This document shows, in pieces, positions 59,204 to 64,000 of a DNA stretch of 64,000 nucleotides. The notes under the pieces are model-generated. The model was not told the DNA's origin, did no database searches, and worked only from the letters and a program-made list of their open reading frames with translations. Where the stretch lies: positions 333,294-397,293 of the forward strand of contig SSNP01000051.1 of NCBI GenBank assembly GCA_006937955.1, written 5' to 3'. The DNA is from Pachypanchax playfairii (taxonomy: Eukaryota; Chordata; Actinopteri; Cyprinodontiformes; Aplocheilidae). Position 1 is the first letter of the stretch. Every line of letters starts with the position of its first letter. The position numbers and the translations under genes were made by a program.

Positions 59204-60572
59204 TTAAAGGTGGGATATGGAATATTTTCATTAAAAGCAATATTTTTCACAAAATAATGCCACAGGGTGTTTAGAGGGTTGTAGAATGAAAATACAGCAA
59301 TTCCTTGAAAAATTATATTTGAAGTAAAATATTATATTTTAATTTTGACTTTGGCATTTTGTTTACATCTACCAGCCAATAGCTGGCAGAGCAGCGGTCA
59401 CCATTTTGGGTTGCCTAATACCGTAAATAATCCAGCACAGTGACGCTGGTACTGTGGAGTCTGCAGGTCAAGCAGCTGGAAGCACCGGGGACATGTGGTG
59501 ATTATATACCTTATTTACTTGCCATAGCGATTCCCCTGGTGTTTCCCATGTGACAAGCAAGTTCTGTGTGGAAACGTTTTTCATTAGCTGCTAAGCTAAC
59601 ACGTAGCTACATGTTGCATGCAGCTAACTGACATTTCTAAGGCTGAAATAATCCTCAAATTGAAAGTCTGGATCCCTGATGAGCTCAAAAGAAGAAGACG
59701 TGGATGCAGAGCAGGAGCAGAGTGAAGAGAGAGAAAGAGGAAGTTTAAACCTTCACTTCCATCAGTCATATTGACAAATGTGAGATCTCTTTGCTAACAA
59801 AATGGATGAACTTGAATCTCTGTTGAAGACCCAGCCAGAGTATCAGGAATGCTGCATCATGTGTTTTACTGAGACATGACTAAAGGAGCATTTCCTGGAC
59901 TCCAGCGTGTCTCTGCCTGGCTTTCAAACAATACAGGCAGACAGAGATTTGAGGAGGAGCGGCAAAAGAAGAGGAGTTTGTCAGCTGATCATATCTGCAG
60001 TAACCAGTTGGGGTGGAGAATCAGAGCAGGTGACATGAAGAGGCTGAACAGATGGATAAGGAGGACTGATTCTGTCATGGAGACTGAACTGGAGTCTCTT
60101 GAGTTGATTGTCCAAAGGAGGATGAAGAACATGATGGAAAACCCTCATCATCCTCTTCAGAACACAGCAACTCAACAACAGAGTGTCTTCAGTCAGAAGC
60201 TTCTTCATAATCCGCTGCAGCACAGACGCTACAGGAGATCCTTCCTGTCCACAGCTAGAACTCTCTATGGCTTCCTGAAAAAGAACTGAGCTACAACAAC
60301 ACTTGAATTTCCCTTTGGGGATTAATAAAGTATTTTTGATTGATTGATTTGGTGAAGTGGAGGAGCTTCGGGCCACTTTTTGGACTGGAAGACACACCAC
60401 GGAGAATTTTATTGTTTTTTTTATTTTATTGGACAAGTGGGGCGTGCAGGATGGTGTGTGGGGAGGACAGAGGATCTTAAGAGAGACTGCAGGAAGTTTT
60501 GGAGCTGCGGGACAATTATGAGCTCTTTGCCACAGACTGAATCGATGACTGAGCTACAAACAGGTAGGAGCT
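59204..60572 (-). mobile_element. TTAA-element family E, copy 3, interrupted by a LINE
   Basis: It starts TTAAAGGTGGGATATGGAAT at 59204 and matches copy 2 (52733-53515) in reverse. The match runs to about 59618, stops for the LINE at 59619-60350, then resumes with GACACACCACGGA and ACTGCAGGAAGTTTTGGAGC up to about 60572. The distal end is lost. Confidence 0.7.
59619..60350 (+). mobile_element. L2-like LINE deletion derivative, copy 2
   Basis: Same structure as 27737-28455: start of an endonuclease joined to the extreme C-terminus (GDMKRLNRWIRRTDSV, NPHHPLQNTATQQQSVFSQK), with the same junction in the GTTTGTCAGCTGATCA area. It ends GGGGATTAATAAAGTATTTT plus TGATT repeats. A TGA interrupts the endonuclease part at 59878, and the frames of the two parts differ. 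Confidence 0.8.
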
Positions 60573-62747
60573 GAGGATCTTCTGAGGTCATGTAACCAGT
60601 TTTGATGTATTCCAGTGCCAGACAAGCTTAACCATGAGACGCCATCAGGGTGGAGCGATACTCGAGCAGGCCCCCCCCCCCCCAAAGTTCCAGTATCCCG
60701 GGGAACGGTCCTGGACATGATGGGAGGAAAGTCTTAATCTCTGTTTACGTTTTCACGAAGGGAAAAAATAAATATAAATATAGGGGACTAAATCCAGCAG
60801 AACTTTCAGCTCCAACACTTAAAAAGGAACTAAAATTGTTACTTTAGAGACACGACACAATAATAATTTACTAAATCCGGATGTAAGACTTTGTAACTGG
60901 GATTCTTTGTAAAACTGAATCAATAAAAACACTGTATTGAAGGTGCTTTTCCACAAACGGGGCCTACAGATGTACCTGGAGGTAAAAACAGTCTCCCTCG
61001 TACTCCGTTCTCACTGATCTCGATCCTTCGGACACCTGGACTCATGTACCGCCTCTTCGTACTGATGTGTGATTAGCAGGGTCAAGTTAATAAGTTTTTA
61101 TTAGCAGCTCATGCTAATAAAGAGAAGCAGGTTGTTGAAGTGTGGGAACTCTGGGCTGTAGGTTAGACATCTGCTGGGATGAGCTCCTGACAAATTGTTT
61201 CGGACTCTTGCAGCTCGCCTCGTACCTGAGAAAAAAGGGGGAGTGTTTTTTTACTACAGGGGCAGCAGGGATTGGTCAGGAACTTCCTGATACGACACCG
61301 TGACGTAACGGGGTTTAAATTCAGCCGTTTTACATGAGCGAACAAAGCAGCTGCTCAGATCCCAGGATTCAGGAGGATTACTCAGGAATGCACGGATTAA
61401 GCCAAAAACCACTCAGGAGGTCTTTTAAATAAAGAAATGGCATCAAAACATGGTTAAAAACTCCAAAAAGTAGATGATACAGGACCTTTAATATGTTGAT
61501 TATTATCAGTTCCCAGATGTTCAATTTTAATTCACAGCTATGCAGCATTTTCTCTACAATGAGCACAAAAAACTAAATCTTGAGAACTGGGTACAAATAT
61601 TTTCATATTTGATTGATTTTCTGATTTTTTAGTTATATTCTCATCACCTGAGACCGGTGTGGCTGTCAGGAACAGGACGCATGCTTTACAACAATCCCAT
61701 AGACTCCTTCCAACTATACGTTCCTCCTAAACTCATATCTTCTGAAACTAGAGAAAAAAAAACAAAGTTATAAATCCAAAAAAACCAAGTCAAAGACTCA
61801 AATGTTATAAAAATAAAAGCATGTGCCATCTTTCATTAGCTTTCTGTATTTTGGAATAAAATAACTAAGAATTAGAATTAAAGTTTGTGATAAAAGTAAA
61901 CTTGTGTTAATGTAGAATAAAATAACTTTTTGTACATTCATTCATTCAAACTGTGTATTTATTACCACAGAAGTTAGAAAATCAGATTTGCAGACGAGGC
62001 AATAGATCAACCGTCTTATGTTAGAATAAAGTCAGACATCTTTATTGATTTCAATCTGGATTTCATTCATTTTGAATCAAATTCTACTTCCCTAATAACC
62101 AACAGACCCAATCAGGTTTTAATTAGATAATACGATTCTTAAAAATCCTGGTTGTAAAATAAACAAAAAACCAACAAACGCTCTTTGTCTTCTTCTTCTT
62201 GGTTCTCAGAGATGATTTTCTTACAGGTCACCTCCCTCCTCTTCCTCCTGAGGGTCATCAGGATCTTTGTTCAACAGGTTTACATGTGAGATATTTTGGT
62301 CACATGACTGAAGGTGTGAATTATTTTGAAACTGTCAGGAGATTAGACTGAAAACTGCATCGTGCATTCTGGAATATTCTGTTTCAAACCCAATAAAACC
62401 CTCAGACAGAAACTGGGTCATCCACAGAACAAAACACCCAAACAGAAGCTGAGCAGGGTTGCTTCTACAGTTCAGATCAGCGAGGAGCATCAAGATCCAT
62501 ATCCAGGGGAACCAAACAACATTTACACAAACTCATACCGAACCAAGTCCTCAGGTCTAGACTCTGGAGTCCACCTGATTCTAAAGGCCCAGTTCCTAGA
62601 AACATTTCCATAAATTATCTGACAGGAAACAACATGTCAACAGTTTGACATGTTCTATCAGTCATGTCTGATAAAGTGTTTCCAATCTCTGGAATCCTAA
62701 AAGGACGACCTGGTCTTGCTGGACACCTCAATAGAACCTTAACCCAC
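60573..62747. other. gene-poor stretch
   Basis: Contains a C13 run at 60671-60683 and the inverted partial family-C element (61060-61491). No coding exon is recognised. A minus-strand frame at about 62229-62270 reading LLNKDPDDPQEEEEGGDL then stop looks like an acidic protein tail, but has no convincing acceptor. Confidence 0.5.
61060..61491 (-). mobile_element. TTAA-element family C, partial inverted copy
   Basis: Read from 61491 leftward it begins TTAAAGGTCCTGTATCAT and follows the 56282 element (AAAAACCACT, GCTGCTTTG, TTACATGAGCGA, GATACGACACCGTGACGTAA, GACAAATTGTTTCGGACTCT) to about 61060. Confidence 0.75.
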
Positions 62748-62848
62748 CTGATACTTGTGATCGCTGATGTAGTGCCCATAGGCCTCCCAGTAATCCTTAT
62801 CCTCAGACTGGTGGAGGGATCGAATGGTGACTGGACCATCAACCAGAG
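62748..62848 (-). CDS. single exon-like stretch of an unidentified gene
   Basis: On the minus strand, a possible acceptor CTCGAG precedes 101 nt that encode LVDGPVTIRSLHQSEDKDYW and then EAYGHYISDHKYQ, followed by a good donor (CAG|GTGGGT). The composition looks like real protein, and the flanking frames lack this. The DYWEAYG-H-ISDHKYQ segment reminds me of the C-terminal region of dynein regulatory complex subunit 1 (DRC1), but I could not find a following WDAL-type exon. If real, the rest of the gene lies to the right, beyond the Tc1 insertion, and at lower coordinates. Confidence 0.35.
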
Positions 62849-63238
62849 CTCGAGACAGGTGAACAGAGAGAATCGGAAGAGTTCTGACAGACACGATGGA
62901 AAGTTTTCTCAAGAGGGAAAAAAACACAGGTGTGTCAGCAACAAGAAAAAGAAAAGTCACGTTTTTACCTTCCACAGCAAACTAAAAAGAATAAATCAAG
63001 AGCCCGTTCTTGATAGAGAATGGAAAACATAAAATTATACACGTTCATGCCTGACACCAACTTTGAACAAATCTCCTGCATGACCTGTGTGCAGCAGTCA
63101 CACAGGTCCTGTTATCTGACCCACTACTGTTATCTGACTTACACATTCTCCCTCAGAACACTTTGTTTTTCTTAATCCAAGGTAATTGCAAGGTGCCAGT
63201 CGCTGCTGATTTGTAGTGATGATTCATGTTATCTGTTA

Positions 63239-64000
63239 CAGTGGGGCAAAAAAGTATTTAGTCAGCCACCAATTGTGTAAGTTCTCCCACTTAAAAAAAT
63301 CAGAGAGGCCTGTAATTTTCATCATAGGTATACCTCAACTATGAGAGACAAAATGAGGAAAAAAAATCCAGAAAATCACATTGTCTGATTTTTAAAGAAT
63401 TTATTTGCAAATTATGGTGGAAAATAAGTATTTGGTCACCTACAAACAAGTAAGATTTCTGGCTTTCACAGACCTGTAACTTCTTTAAGAGGCTCCTCGG
63501 TCCTCCACTCGTTACCTGTATTAATGGCACCTGTGTGAACTCGTTATCAGTATAAAAGACACCTGTCCACAACCTCAAACAGTCACGCTCCAAACTCCAC
63601 TATGGCCAAGACCAAAGAGCTGTCAAACGACACCAGAAACAAAATTGTAGACCTTCACCAGGCTGGGAAGACTGAATCTGCAATAGGTAAGCAGCTTGGT
63701 GTGAAGAAATCAACTGTGGGAGCAATTATTAGAAAATGGAAGACATACAAGACCACTGATAATCTCCCTCGATCTGGGGCTCCACGCAAGATCTCACCCC
63801 GTGGGGTCAAAATGATCACAAGAACGGTGAGCAAAAATCCCAGAACCACACGGAGGGACCTAGTGAATGACCTGCAGAGAGCTGGGACCAAAGTAACAAA
63901 GGCTACCATCAGTAACACACTACGCCGCCAGGGACTCAAATCCTGCAGTGCCAGACGTGTCCCCCTGCTGAAGCCAGGACACGTCCAGGCCCGTCTGCGG
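63239..64000 (+). mobile_element. Tc1/mariner transposon, left part (runs off the window)
   Basis: TA at 63237-63238 is followed by the terminal repeat CAGTGGGGCAAAAAAGTATT. An outer direct repeat (AAGTATTTAGTCAGCCACC, about 63251) and an inner one (AAGTATTTGGTCACCTAC, about 63426) give the IR/DR layout of fish Tc1 elements. The transposase frame opens at 63602. Confidence 0.93.
63602..64000 (+). CDS. Tc1 transposase, N-terminal 133 codons, no stop
   Basis: Cut-and-paste DNA transposase of the Tc1 family. The frame starts MAKTKELSNDTRNKIVDLHQ and is open to the window edge. It contains the paired-like DNA-binding domain: a first helix-turn-helix (KTESAIGKQLGVKKSTVGAI, residues about 23-42), a linker with SGAPRKISPR (about 58-67) and a second helix-turn-helix (TRRDLVNDLQRAGTKVTKAT). 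The catalytic DDE part would lie beyond 64000. No frameshift or stop is seen, unlike most old copies. Confidence 0.92.
   Translation, partial: MAKTKELSNDTRNKIVDLHQAGKTESAIGKQLGVKKSTVGAIIRKWKTYKTTDNLPRSGAPRKISPRGVKMITRTVSKNPRTTRRDLVNDLQRAGTKVTKATISNTLRRQGLKSCSARRVPLLKPGHVQARLR

Noticed and set aside
62229..62290. Terminal exon with an acidic tail (DPDDPQEEEEGGDL) for the exon at 62748
   Set aside because: No convincing splice acceptor in the right phase, and low-complexity acidic runs arise easily by chance.

Overview
This is nuclear DNA of a teleost fish. The genes are vertebrate and split into many short exons with GT-AG introns. Intergenic and intronic space is full of fish-type transposable elements: L1- and L2-like LINEs, a tRNA-derived SINE, a Tc1/mariner element, a hAT element and many TTAA-flanked MITE-like elements. 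One short run of Ns (1199-1208) marks an assembly gap. I cannot name the species.

Six protein-coding genes are recognised. From left to right: dclre1c/Artemis (minus, 4719-10230, catalytic core only, C-terminal exons not seen), tmem243 (plus, 13816-14853), dmtf1 (minus, 17543-24983), cwf19l1 (plus, 27088-31687), cd9 (minus, 32914-44994, with two candidate first exons) and the C12orf56 homologue (plus, 48623-58768). One further exon-like stretch on the minus strand at 62748-62848 could not be named with confidence. The exon sets of dmtf1, cwf19l1, cd9 and C12orf56 each add up to a multiple of three with matching splice phases and no internal stop, so the models are internally consistent. Orientation alternates throughout: dclre1c/tmem243, dmtf1/cwf19l1 and cd9/C12orf56 are divergent pairs, while tmem243/dmtf1 and cwf19l1/cd9 are convergent. 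The tmem243-dmtf1 neighbourhood is also found in human (7q21). The other genes lie on different human chromosomes. The genes do not form a pathway: they cover DNA-end processing, a small membrane protein, a Myb-type transcription factor, an RNA-processing factor, a tetraspanin and an uncharacterised protein.

The most unusual content is in the mobile DNA. At least six sequence families begin with TTAAAG and are bounded by TTAA (near 802, 3397/47148, 24207, 40989, 52733/59204 and 56282). One carries a truncated THAP-like reading frame and another a splice-donor-ended N-terminal exon, which suggests Kolobok-like (THAP, TTAA) or piggyBac-like ancestry. Several insertions are nested, and one has an empty-site relative in the same window. 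Two LINE copies share the same internal deletion, suggesting a non-autonomous LINE lineage. The right edge contains the first 133 codons of an uninterrupted Tc1 transposase behind a well-preserved terminal repeat.
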